This document shows, piece after piece, positions 1 through 5,455 of a stretch of DNA of 6,795 nt; position 1 is the stretch's first letter, and each line of letters opens with the position of its first letter. Made by a program: the position numbers and the translations under genes. Origin of the DNA: Anaerolineae bacterium (lineage in GTDB: Bacteria; Chloroflexota; Anaerolineae; Aggregatilineales; Phototrophicaceae); assembly GCA_028284565.1 (NCBI GenBank), contig JANQRM010000466.1, positions 1 to 6,795 on the forward strand, written 5' to 3'. The notes under the pieces were generated by a model. It was not told the origin of the DNA. It worked only from the letters and a program-made list of their open reading frames with translations, and searched no databases.

Positions 1-2
1 TC

Positions 3-95
3 TTCACGCCGAATTTATGGCGAATCGCCCTGATCGTGGGTGTTGGGGTTTGGGTTCTGTTAGTCGGCGTTGGGGTTATTATTTGGCGACGTTAA
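3..95 (+). CDS. 3' end of a membrane protein gene (partial, C-terminal transmembrane helix)
   Basis: Only the last 30 codons lie in the window; the frame is open from the left edge to a TAA at 93-95. The visible peptide is a single strongly hydrophobic stretch rich in Val, Gly, Ile and Leu with Trp residues at both ends (LWRIALIVGVGVWVLLVGVG, then VIIWRR). It has an Arg near its start and ends in Arg-Arg, which reads as one terminal transmembrane helix with a short, positively charged tail that probably faces the cytoplasm. The family cannot be told from this fragment. Its stop codon overlaps that of the facing zinc-ribbon gene (shared TTAA at 92-95), so there is no room for a terminator between them. 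The gene body lies to the left of the window. Confidence 0.6.
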   Translation, partial: FTPNLWRIALIVGVGVWVLLVGVGVIIWRR

Positions 96-298
96 TCGGT
101 TTTGGTCAAGCCAAGATCAATATCACTGCGGGTTGTATCACAATGGGAACAAAACCATAGGGTAATCGAAAGGGGTAATTCCAAGCGTTCTGCCACATCA
201 TCTGGCACGGATTGGGTTCCAACATATTGGAATGTCGCCTTGTGACGGCAACTTGGACAGACCAGCACGATGGGGTCTTGTGAAGTCAACTGGGTCAT
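92..298 (-). CDS. Small zinc-ribbon protein (hypothetical)
   Basis: This encodes a 68-residue protein with two CxxC knuckles: CPSC at residues 14-17 and CSHC at about 50-53. The spacing, two knuckles about 32 residues apart with beta-rich sequence between, is that of a zinc ribbon, so a structural zinc bound by four cysteines is likely. There is no catalytic domain, signal peptide or membrane helix. Such small proteins may bind nucleic acid or a protein partner, but nothing here decides which. The start is the ATG at 296-298; no convincing Shine-Dalgarno sequence precedes it. It lies downstream of the hydrolase gene on the same strand but is separated from it by the terminator at 415-445, so it probably has its own promoter in 300-410. 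Its end overlaps the facing gene by four bases. The protein and its zinc ribbon are well supported; the role is unknown. Confidence 0.75.
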   Translation of the reverse strand: MTQLTSQDPIVLVCPSCRHKATFQYVGTQSVPDDVAERLELPLSITLWFCSHCDTTRSDIDLGLTKTD

Positions 299-414
299 TT
301 GAATGTCTATGCTCAGAATAGATTCCTATATTATCTTAACCATAATTACAAAAAAAGCAACGTTTTGGTTGTTAGCTCAGATTAGAATCCCATAACAGTA
401 CCCTGTTGTCAGAC

Positions 415-445
415 AAAAAGAGCATTTCTCGAAAGATATGCTCTT
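415..445 (-). terminator. Intrinsic terminator of the pectinacetylesterase-like gene (UUCG-capped hairpin)
   Basis: Read on the minus strand, AAGAGCAT pairs with ATGCTCTT (bases 438-445 with 418-425) in a perfect 8-bp stem. After one A-A mismatch, a further 3-bp stem TCT/AGA is capped by a TTCG tetraloop (430-433). The stem runs directly into a T tract on the minus strand (TTTTT, then G). It starts about 27 bases after the stop codon at 472-474. The plus-strand orientation has no T tract after the stem, so the terminator serves the minus strand only. Confidence 0.8.
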
Positions 446-471
446 CGCATTTGTAAAGGGATGGCTGTGAT

Positions 472-1617
472 TTAGTCTGCACTGGGGGTTTGTAGACATT
501 CACCTGATGCGAGGTTACATGACACATCGTCCGCACCCATTGCCATCAGGTCTGCCACCCAATCAGAGAAGCTCACCCCATCAGCACTGAATTGGAAGAA
601 AAGCGGGTTGTTGATGATGCAGTGTTCGCTTCCGCCAGAGATGAAGGAGTCATAGTTATCTACAGTGGCATTGATGGTGGCTTGACCCGTCATCATGTCC
701 GTTGCCCATTCTTGTCCGAAGGCGGCAACTGCATTCCCGTCACTCAAATCTACGCCATTGAGTAAGGCGGCGAAGAAGATTTGCACATTGTCAATAAAGG
801 ATGTGGATTGCGCGAATTGGACATCGGGATAGGCTTGTGCTGTGACGATATATTGTTGGGTCGTCGTGAATTCGTCTTGTGGAATCTCGGCTACAGCGTC
901 GAAGGCGTTGGCATAAAAATTCCAATTGGCAAAGCCCACAAAATCAGAGGGGGTTAAGCCACCCACGCCTGCATCGGCAAGATGAACAATCGACGAGTCC
1001 GTATAATTGTCGATAATGGTGGGGACGTGTCCAATGGAGCCATACGCCCCAGCACTACAACCCGTGACCATCACCTGCGACAGAGCGTCAAAGTTGGCAA
1101 ATGTCCAATCGAGGACGGCATTCGCATTGTTCACGCCGTTATGATCGACGGAATATTCTTGATCTGTACCGGGGATGGTATAGGTGTGTTCTGCGTCTCC
1201 AATATGAATATCCCCTGAACAATAGGGGACGAGAACAACGCTATAATCCCCCGCTGGACTATTCTCCATATCAAACAAGCCCGTCATATAACCCATGCCT
1301 TCGCCATCTGCCACGGTGTCTTTGTATAAGCCAGCTTCGGTCAGTCCTGCATCACGCGCAGTATAACTGGCAACGCAAGTCCCTTCATCCCAGCAGGCTC
1401 CACCCCCTTGGAAGTGAATGAGTAGGTTATCACTTTCACCGGGACGCACGAAGAACTTATACTCATCTCCTAAGGCGCAAATCGTATCGCCACCGGGATT
1501 AATCTGCGTCCATTCACCGACGGGCATATCACTCACACTGGGCAGGTCATCTTGTGCTAGTATGGGAACCACCAATAGCATTAATAGGCATATCATAAAA
1601 GTCGATTTTTTAATCAT
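472..1617 (-). CDS. Secreted pectinacetylesterase/Notum-family serine hydrolase
   Basis: This 381-residue protein begins with a clear signal peptide: MIKK, a hydrophobic core at residues 6-20 and a likely cleavage after PILA, near residue 21. There is no lipobox. The mature part shows the hallmarks of the plant pectinacetylesterase/animal Notum family: the oxyanion-loop motif HFQGGGACWD (68-77), PYCSGDIHIGD (131-141), the nucleophile elbow GCSAGAYGS (186-194, Ser188) and a C-terminal SEHC with His342. Asp276 in SFIDNVQ is my candidate for the acid. Eight cysteines remain after cleavage, an even number that fits disulfides in an exported enzyme. Family members remove acetyl groups from pectin or other acyl groups from polymers and proteins; the substrate here is unknown. 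AGGAG (plus 1624-1628) sits six bases before the ATG and fixes the start. It is a single-gene unit with its own terminator and an operator-like dyad upstream. Confidence 0.88.
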   Translation of the reverse strand: MIKKSTFMICLLMLLVVPILAQDDLPSVSDMPVGEWTQINPGGDTICALGDEYKFFVRPGESDNLLIHFQGGGACWDEGTCVASYTARDAGLTEAGLYKDTVADGEGMGYMTGLFDMENSPAGDYSVVLVPYCSGDIHIGDAEHTYTIPGTDQEYSVDHNGVNNANAVLDWTFANFDALSQVMVTGCSAGAYGSIGHVPTIIDNYTDSSIVHLADAGVGGLTPSDFVGFANWNFYANAFDAVAEIPQDEFTTTQQYIVTAQAYPDVQFAQSTSFIDNVQIFFAALLNGVDLSDGNAVAAFGQEWATDMMTGQATINATVDNYDSFISGGSEHCIINNPLFFQFSADGVSFSDWVADLMAMGADDVSCNLASGECLQTPSAD

Positions 1618-1623
1618 GTTTAA

Positions 1624-1628
1624 CTCCT
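1624..1628 (-). promoter_or_regulatory. Shine-Dalgarno site of the pectinacetylesterase-like gene
   Basis: The minus strand reads TAGGAGTTAAACATG. The AGGAG core lies six bases from the start codon and is the best ribosome site in the window. It supports the ATG at 1615-1617 and therefore the full signal peptide. Confidence 0.8.
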
Positions 1629-1645
1629 AAAAGTATATTCAAACT

Positions 1646-1664
1646 GGACAACATGCTGTTATCC
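1646..1664. promoter_or_regulatory. Operator-like inverted repeat upstream of the pectinacetylesterase-like gene
   Basis: GGACAACATGCTGTTATCC is a 19-base dyad with arms GGAYAACA and TGTTRTCC: seven of eight arm positions pair, around a 3-base centre. It lies about 30-48 bases upstream of the hydrolase start codon. On the minus strand it falls between two possible -10 boxes, TATGAT (1671-1676) just upstream and TATACT (1632-1637) just downstream, so a bound protein could block either promoter. The symmetry is seen in the sequence; binding by a repressor is inferred and no regulator is encoded next to it. Confidence 0.4.
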
Positions 1665-1694
1665 CTGCCAATCATACCGAATCTTAATCGGACT

Positions 1695-1725
1695 AGCGAA
1701 AAGAAGGCTTAATTGAATTTTCGCT
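1695..1725. repeat. Inverted repeat AGCGAAAA / TTTTCGCT in the divergent promoter region
   Basis: Perfect 8-base arms at 1695-1702 and 1718-1725 are separated by 15 bases. It ends about 21 bases upstream of the -35 box of the DUF1269-like gene. Neither strand has a T tract after it, so it is not an intrinsic terminator. It could be a regulator site for one of the divergent genes, or chance in AT-rich DNA. Confidence 0.3.
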
Positions 1726-1746
1726 GAAAGTTAAGTCATTGTGATG

Positions 1747-1775
1747 TTGACACACTCAAATTCGTGCTATATTAC
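1747..1775 (+). promoter_or_regulatory. Sigma-70-type promoter of the DUF1269-like gene
   Basis: A consensus -35 box TTGACA (1747-1752) is followed after 17 bases by TATTAC (1770-1775). An overlapping alternative -10, TATATT at 1768-1773, is preceded by TG and could serve as an extended -10 with 15-base spacing. Transcription would start near 1782, giving a leader of about 23 bases before the ATG at 1805. It is the strongest housekeeping-type promoter I can see in the window. Confidence 0.65.
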
Positions 1776-1804
1776 GGTTAGGATGAAGTAAAGGCGGTGC
1801 ATGA

Positions 1805-2341
1805 ATGGCAAGTGGTATGGTGGTCGTGGTCTTTCCATCCCGAAAAATCTTAATTCGTGGACTTGAACATCTGCATCAGGTAAAACAGCTTAAAATTCAT
1901 AAAGTGGCGATTGTCGCTAAAGCTAAATCGGGTGAAACGGTTGTGCTGGATGATGACCTCAGCCCTAATGAAGGCGGTATCGCAGGTGGCACACTCGGCG
2001 CGGCGATGACAGCACTCGGCTTGGTGCAATTGGGCGCATTGGCACTCCCCGGCGTGGGACCCATCATCGCAATCGGCACGGGAGTACTCGTCGGTGGCTT
2101 AGTCGGGCGAGCAACTGGACGGTTCGCGGCGAATCTAATTGATTTTGGCTTCCAGAATGAGCAAATCGAAACCCTCTCACAACAACTCGAATCAGGCAAG
2201 CCCGCCCTCGTTATCGAACTCGAGAATCCTAAAGAAGCTATCCACATCCTCCGCAAAGAATTGAGTGATTATCAAGCAGAACTCATCGCACCTCTCCACA
2301 AAACGGGACAACTCCAACCTCCACCCGAATCCGAGGTTTGA
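1805..2341 (+). CDS. DUF1269-like small protein with a glycine-rich hydrophobic hairpin
   Basis: The 178-residue protein has three parts. Residues 5-50 form a beta-alpha-beta segment (MVVVVFPSR; VKQLKIHKVAIVAKAKSG; VVLDDDLSP). Residues 57-105 are a Gly/Ala-rich hydrophobic stretch with repeated small-residue spacing (GGIAGGTLGAAMTALGL, then GPIIAIGTGVLVGGLVGRATG), able to form two tightly packed helices. Residues 112-141 (DFGFQNEQIETLSQQLESGK, then PALVIELEN) end the conserved unit. This order, including the late 'G-[hydrophobic]..i..L...L..GkpAL.v.le' signature, is that of DUF1269 proteins, some of which are annotated as membrane or stress-related, without known biochemistry. A Pro-rich tail follows. 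A weak AAGGCGG site (1791-1797) lies seven bases before the ATG. It has a strong promoter of its own. Family assignment is from memory of the pattern and is moderately sure; the role is unknown. Confidence 0.75.
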   Translation: MASGMVVVVFPSRKILIRGLEHLHQVKQLKIHKVAIVAKAKSGETVVLDDDLSPNEGGIAGGTLGAAMTALGLVQLGALALPGVGPIIAIGTGVLVGGLVGRATGRFAANLIDFGFQNEQIETLSQQLESGKPALVIELENPKEAIHILRKELSDYQAELIAPLHKTGQLQPPPESEV

Positions 2342-2354
2342 CTCTTCACTGACT

Positions 2355-2433
2355 AAACCGCCAAGAGACAAAGGTCGCCAAGAGAATATACCTTCAAATT
2401 TCCATCTGTGTGCTTGGAGAGCTTTGTGGTTCA
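2355..2433. repeat. Degenerate inverted/direct repeat element between the DUF1269-like and glycosyltransferase genes
   Basis: The left side holds two perfect copies of CGCCAAGAGA (2359-2368 and 2376-2385) with a 17-base period. The outer arms AACCGCCAAG (2356-2365) and CTTTGTGGTT (2422-2431) pair at nine of ten positions, counting one G-T, and CCAAG (2378-2382) also pairs with CTTGG (2413-2417). This looks like a worn copy of the 'AACCGCCAAG...'-type intergenic repeats I recall from several environmental bacteria. It could fold as RNA but has no T tract. It lies wholly in the 127-base gap. Confidence 0.4.
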
Positions 2434-2468
2434 ATACTTGAATACCCACGATCAAAGCGAGAACCATC

Positions 2469-4223
2469 TTGTCCCGTCAGTCTTGGCTTCTGATTCTTAT
2501 ATTCCTCTTGAGCGTACCGATTAAGCTCCTTGCCTCTACGCAACTGGTGTGGGAGATTGATTATGTCCCTGTTATTCAACGCGGGATTGTCTGGTTGGAT
2601 GGTGGCGCATTCCCTGCTTATGGGACACTTTCCAGTGTCGCCGCCTTTAATTTACCCTTCCTCGTCTGGCTTCAGTTGCCCGTGATGCTCTTCACTCGTC
2701 ATATCCCGACAGTACTTATTCTGACACAACTGTTGTGGAATTTTCTGGGGACGGTCTTTGTCTATCGGCTGGGACACGAGATGTTCCGCCCGACGATTGG
2801 GCTAATTGGCGCGACGATTTTCACGTTTACGGATGTAAGCATTGCGGGTTCATATACCGCTTGGGCGCAATTGCTCTTGCCGACCTTTTATGTCATCGTA
2901 CTGTATCTGCTTTATCAATGGCGACGCTCTGGACATGACCGCTATCCCGCCCTATGTTTAATCGTGACGACTGCCGCCTTCATGACGCATTTTTCTGCCG
3001 TTTTGCTGTATGGAGTCCTCATCGGAGTAGGAGTGATTGTCAGCTTGCCCTTACGCTGGCGAGGTTTGTTGATTGGAATTGTTGCTTCGCTTTTCATGCT
3101 TGCCCCGTATCTCGCTTTTCAAGTGGAACGTGAGTTTGTCGATTTGAAAGCCTTCTTCTCACGTCAGATAACCATCTCTCAGGCTGTCCTTGACCAGTAT
3201 GCGTATCTCAAACCCGAAGCTCAATTTGCAACGACACCTGTTTCTATACCCGATGGGGATGATTCGCCACTCGTCAACCTTCCCGAAGATGCTCCTATCT
3301 CATCATCCCGATTGGAGCGTGCTATTGTATGGGGACTCAGCGTGCCTCAGCAATATGTCGAAGGTATGGCGTTGATGTTCGGCACGAAGTTGGGAAACCT
3401 TCGCTCCGCCATTTTGCCCCTTTATCTGCTCAATGAAGTGCTACGTATCGGGATTATTCTATTGCTCTTTGGCGGATACCTTGTCGGCATGGTTAAATTT
3501 ATCCGTTATCTCCGAATCTATTGGCGAACCCACGACAAAACCACGCTGAAAGACCGATATGATGCGCTAGGCACGGTTATTGTCACAACAGAGGCAGGCA
3601 GTGTCGTGTTTATCCTTGCGTTTGTGCTGATACTCCTCACAGGACTCATCATCACGCGAGCCTCGCCTTTGAGTCAACCCACTTATTACACAGGATTATT
3701 GGGGATTGAGTTTCTGGTGATTGCTTATGCACTAGTTTGGTTGCTCGAAAAGTTCGTTCAATCCGAATCGACCCGTCGTTTGCTCCTGATTGGCTTGGTG
3801 GCTTCGATTGCTATCCTGCCTGCACTTGACCGATTTGTCCGTGTAACAATGCATAACCCTGAGCAATTCACACCCTTCAATGTCTGGTTGTATTCATCTA
3901 TGGAAGCGGTAACGGATTGGATTGCAAACGATTGGGATGGTGGGGACAGCTTGACCGTTGCTTATGACATCTTGCCAGAGCTACCGCAGTTCTGGTGGGT
4001 TGCACCATGGCACACAATTGATGAGTCTTACCGCATTGGCATGGCGTACGATGCACTACTTGAACTTAATCACGGGCTGACGAATCTGAATCAGAGTGCA
4101 GTCGGCATTGCGGAGTTACCCGATTATCTCATTGTCTTTGATCCGAGCTTATCCCGTTATGCGTTGGATTCGTATCAAGTTGAGGTGTTTGGGGCAATCC
4201 ATGTGTTGAAGCCACAGGAATAA
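2469..4223 (+). CDS. Polytopic membrane glycosyltransferase, GT-C type (GT39/ArnT-like)
   Basis: This 584-residue protein has about 11-13 predicted membrane helices over residues 5-452, for example 5-23, 55-76, 79-99, 135-149, 159-193, 198-215, 325-343, 375-396, 405-426 and 437-452. A mostly hydrophilic C-terminal part follows (453-584). After helix 1 the external loop carries Glu29 and Asp31 (VWEIDYVP), where GT-C enzymes keep acidic catalytic or metal residues. This fits lipid-phosphate-sugar-dependent transferases that act on the outer face of the membrane. A polar loop at about 219-285 is also long. The acceptor and donor cannot be read from the sequence. The start is a TTG at 2469, the first start after an in-frame TGA at 2439-2441; the ribosome site is weak (GCGAG about nine bases upstream). 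The stop TAA is immediately followed by the facing gene's stop. Architecture is well supported; specific function is not. Confidence 0.78.
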   Translation: MSRQSWLLILIFLLSVPIKLLASTQLVWEIDYVPVIQRGIVWLDGGAFPAYGTLSSVAAFNLPFLVWLQLPVMLFTRHIPTVLILTQLLWNFLGTVFVYRLGHEMFRPTIGLIGATIFTFTDVSIAGSYTAWAQLLLPTFYVIVLYLLYQWRRSGHDRYPALCLIVTTAAFMTHFSAVLLYGVLIGVGVIVSLPLRWRGLLIGIVASLFMLAPYLAFQVEREFVDLKAFFSRQITISQAVLDQYAYLKPEAQFATTPVSIPDGDDSPLVNLPEDAPISSSRLERAIVWGLSVPQQYVEGMALMFGTKLGNLRSAILPLYLLNEVLRIGIILLLFGGYLVGMVKFIRYLRIYWRTHDKTTLKDRYDALGTVIVTTEAGSVVFILAFVLILLTGLIITRASPLSQPTYYTGLLGIEFLVIAYALVWLLEKFVQSESTRRLLLIGLVASIAILPALDRFVRVTMHNPEQFTPFNVWLYSSMEAVTDWIANDWDGGDSLTVAYDILPELPQFWWVAPWHTIDESYRIGMAYDALLELNHGLTNLNQSAVGIAELPDYLIVFDPSLSRYALDSYQVEVFGAIHVLKPQE

Positions 4224-5294
4224 CTATCGAGCCTCAATCTCCCGACGGGCTTGTTCGACACCGAGCCAGAGCGCACCCCATGCTTGCGGTGGCATCTTCA
4301 GATAGGCATATTCTGGCAAGGCTGAGGCGAGAGCTTCATCATCCGCAATCGGTGCTGTCAGTAGGCTATCGTCCATCGTCTCACTGGATATTTTCATAGC
4401 AAGGTCACTCGTCGGGTCAGACAGTTGCTCAACCCATTCCTCAGCGTGAATCAGAAAGAGTGTGCAAATCTCCATACGGAGGGTCAGCAGATTAGCGACG
4501 ACTCCGGTGAGTAAGAGTTGGGCTTCATTTTGCCCCATTAAACCCTGTAAAAATTGCAAGGCGGGATGCTCATAGAAATAGTCATGGCGGTCTGGTTGAT
4601 GAATCTCGGTACTGTCATAGAGTTCTTCCAGATATTCCCGATAGATTTGATGCTCCACGCTCCACTCTTGAGGATGCTGGAAGTCACTGTCGCTCGGCTG
4701 GAAGATGAACGCTGGCAGCACATGGAAGAACCCGGCATCGGTTGCTGTTTCTTGAGAGCGTTTCGCCAAGAGCAGGCGGTATTCACCCTCCTTGCGATAG
4801 ATAATCAGGGTCGCTACTCCAATCGCTGCAGATCGTCCCTTGCCATTGTAGAGACTTTCTTGTGCGCTGATTCGTCGATGCAATTGGGAGCGCAAGGGGA
4901 GTTGAATCGTACTGGTGATGTCAACCTCGCGTAGTTCGCGTTCTAATGCACCGCAAGTCGCCAGCATATCGAAGTAGTTGCCGAGTGTCGCACGGATTTG
5001 TACAGGACTTGGACGCAGAGCTTGAAAATCGAAGGTAACACCATTGAAGAGCTTGCTTTTGGTGTTTTGTAGGTTTTGTAGATAGCCGTGATCATAAATA
5101 GCCAAATCATCGGGGTTGGTGCGTCGCGTCGGTGGACTGCCTAATACGCTATCGACATGATAGATTTGATTCTCGTCGGGTGGGAAGACAATGAAGGGGT
5201 GCATCATGCCATCGCGCGTGAATAAGGTCTCGTTGTAGAGTTTACGGAGGTAGCTGGTGATGCGTTGGTAGCTTTCCAGAGTCATCATTAACAC
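4224..5294 (-). CDS. Nudix-like domain protein with unassigned N-terminal region
   Basis: The 356-residue soluble protein has a C-terminal half that resembles a Nudix fold. Strand AIGVATLIIYRK (157-168) is followed by YRLLLAKRS (172-180), HVLPAFIFQP (191-200) and a helix EWSVEHQIYREYLEELYD (210-227). REYLEEL (219-225) matches the REUxEE core that binds metal in Nudix hydrolases, although the usual Gly after EE is Tyr226 and the upstream Glu is offset by one. I recall the same arrangement (HVxPAGMFQP..., REFSEEL) in C-terminal domains of some actinobacterial XRE-type regulators; here no helix-turn-helix is seen. Residues 1-145 I do not recognise; they include NYFDMLATCGALERELRE (106-123). GTG at 5292-5294 is the first start, but ATG at 5286-5288 or 5283-5285 is equally likely; none has a ribosome site. 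It is probably a monocistronic gene; the substrate is unknown. Confidence 0.72.
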   Translation of the reverse strand: MLMMTLESYQRITSYLRKLYNETLFTRDGMMHPFIVFPPDENQIYHVDSVLGSPPTRRTNPDDLAIYDHGYLQNLQNTKSKLFNGVTFDFQALRPSPVQIRATLGNYFDMLATCGALERELREVDITSTIQLPLRSQLHRRISAQESLYNGKGRSAAIGVATLIIYRKEGEYRLLLAKRSQETATDAGFFHVLPAFIFQPSDSDFQHPQEWSVEHQIYREYLEELYDSTEIHQPDRHDYFYEHPALQFLQGLMGQNEAQLLLTGVVANLLTLRMEICTLFLIHAEEWVEQLSDPTSDLAMKISSETMDDSLLTAPIADDEALASALPEYAYLKMPPQAWGALWLGVEQARREIEAR

Positions 5295-5300
5295 GTTTTT

Positions 5301-5328
5301 GTAGGGGCGTACAGCTGTACGCCCTCAC
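5301..5328. repeat. Perfect 20-base palindrome within a longer imperfect dyad
   Basis: GGGCGTACAGCTGTACGCCC at 5305-5324 is perfectly self-complementary. The flanks continue the symmetry imperfectly (GTAG at 5301-5304 against TCAC at 5325-5328: two pairs, one G-T, one mismatch). It lies seven bases from the start of the Nudix-like gene and well upstream of the sigma gene. It resembles the 'GTAGGGGCGTA...TACGCCCCTAC' dispersed palindromes I recall from cyanobacteria and Chloroflexota, with one C missing in the right arm. It may be a REP/MITE-like copy or an operator; it has no adjacent T tract on the plus strand. Confidence 0.7.
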
Positions 5329-5331
5329 GCA

Positions 5332-5361
5332 AATTTACTTTCCATCTCAGACTTGTATCAA
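5332..5361 (-). promoter_or_regulatory. Possible promoter of the Nudix-like gene
   Basis: On the minus strand, TTGATA (plus 5356-5361) is followed after 18 bases by TAAATT (plus 5332-5337). If used, transcription would begin just before the 20-base palindrome, which would then form a hairpin at the 5' end of the mRNA. The match to consensus is modest (5/6 and 4/6), so this is tentative. Confidence 0.3.
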
Positions 5362-5367
5362 TATTAT
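5339..5367 (+). promoter_or_regulatory. Possible sigma-70-type promoter upstream of the ECF sigma gene
   Basis: TTTCCA (5339-5344) and TATTAT (5362-5367) are separated by 17 bases. A second -10, TATACT at 5370-5375, is preceded by TG and could act as an extended -10. Either would give basal transcription of the sigma/anti-sigma operon with a leader of roughly 75-85 bases. The matches are moderate in AT-rich DNA. Confidence 0.35.
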
Positions 5368-5389
5368 GCTATACTGGTTTTGCTGAAAC

Positions 5390-5418
5390 GGAACATTGAT
5401 GTTGTGCATATCTCTGTT
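5390..5418 (+). promoter_or_regulatory. Candidate ECF-type autoregulatory promoter of the sigma/anti-sigma operon
   Basis: GGAACAT (5390-5396) is followed after 16 bases by TCTGTT (5413-5418). This resembles the RpoE-type arrangement of GGAACTT, 16-17 bases, then TCTGA or GTCTAA. The start site would lie near 5424-5426, about 30 bases before the GTG at 5456 but only 6-8 bases before the TTG at 5432. A short perfect dyad AACAT-TG-ATGTT (5392-5403) overlaps the -35. Recognition by the encoded sigma factor is inferred from the usual habit of ECF operons. Confidence 0.45.
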
Positions 5419-5455
5419 CAATAGCGTGTGATTGACCGACACAGAAGGGCAAGAC

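Noticed and set aside
300..360. A promoter for the zinc-ribbon gene (TTGCTT with TAATAT on the minus strand)
   Set aside because: The spacing between the boxes is about 21 bases, too long for a normal sigma-70 promoter, and no better pair stands out, so I did not list it as a feature.
982..1421. Two plus-strand open frames (982-1218 and 1101-1421) inside the hydrolase region
   Set aside because: Both are antisense to the well supported hydrolase gene, give Arg/His-rich low-quality translations and overlap each other in different frames.
1695..1725. The AGCGAAAA/TTTTCGCT hairpin as an intrinsic terminator
   Set aside because: It has no T tract on either strand and lies upstream of both neighbouring genes.
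1897..2579. Minus-strand open frames at 1897-2256, 2192-2467 and 2394-2579
   Set aside because: They lie opposite the DUF1269-like gene, the repeat region and the start of the glycosyltransferase, overlap each other and show no domain or ribosome site.
4538..4934. Open frames at 4538-4786 (-) and 4554-4934 (+) within the Nudix-like gene
   Set aside because: They are alternative-frame shadows; their translations lack any motif, while the 356-codon frame carries the Nudix-like core.
5305..5324. The 20-base palindrome as a bidirectional terminator
   Set aside because: It sits between the 5' ends of two divergent genes, where no transcript needs to end, and on the plus strand no T run follows it. 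The T-rich stretch at 5296-5300 lies on the plus strand, so on the minus strand it reads as A.
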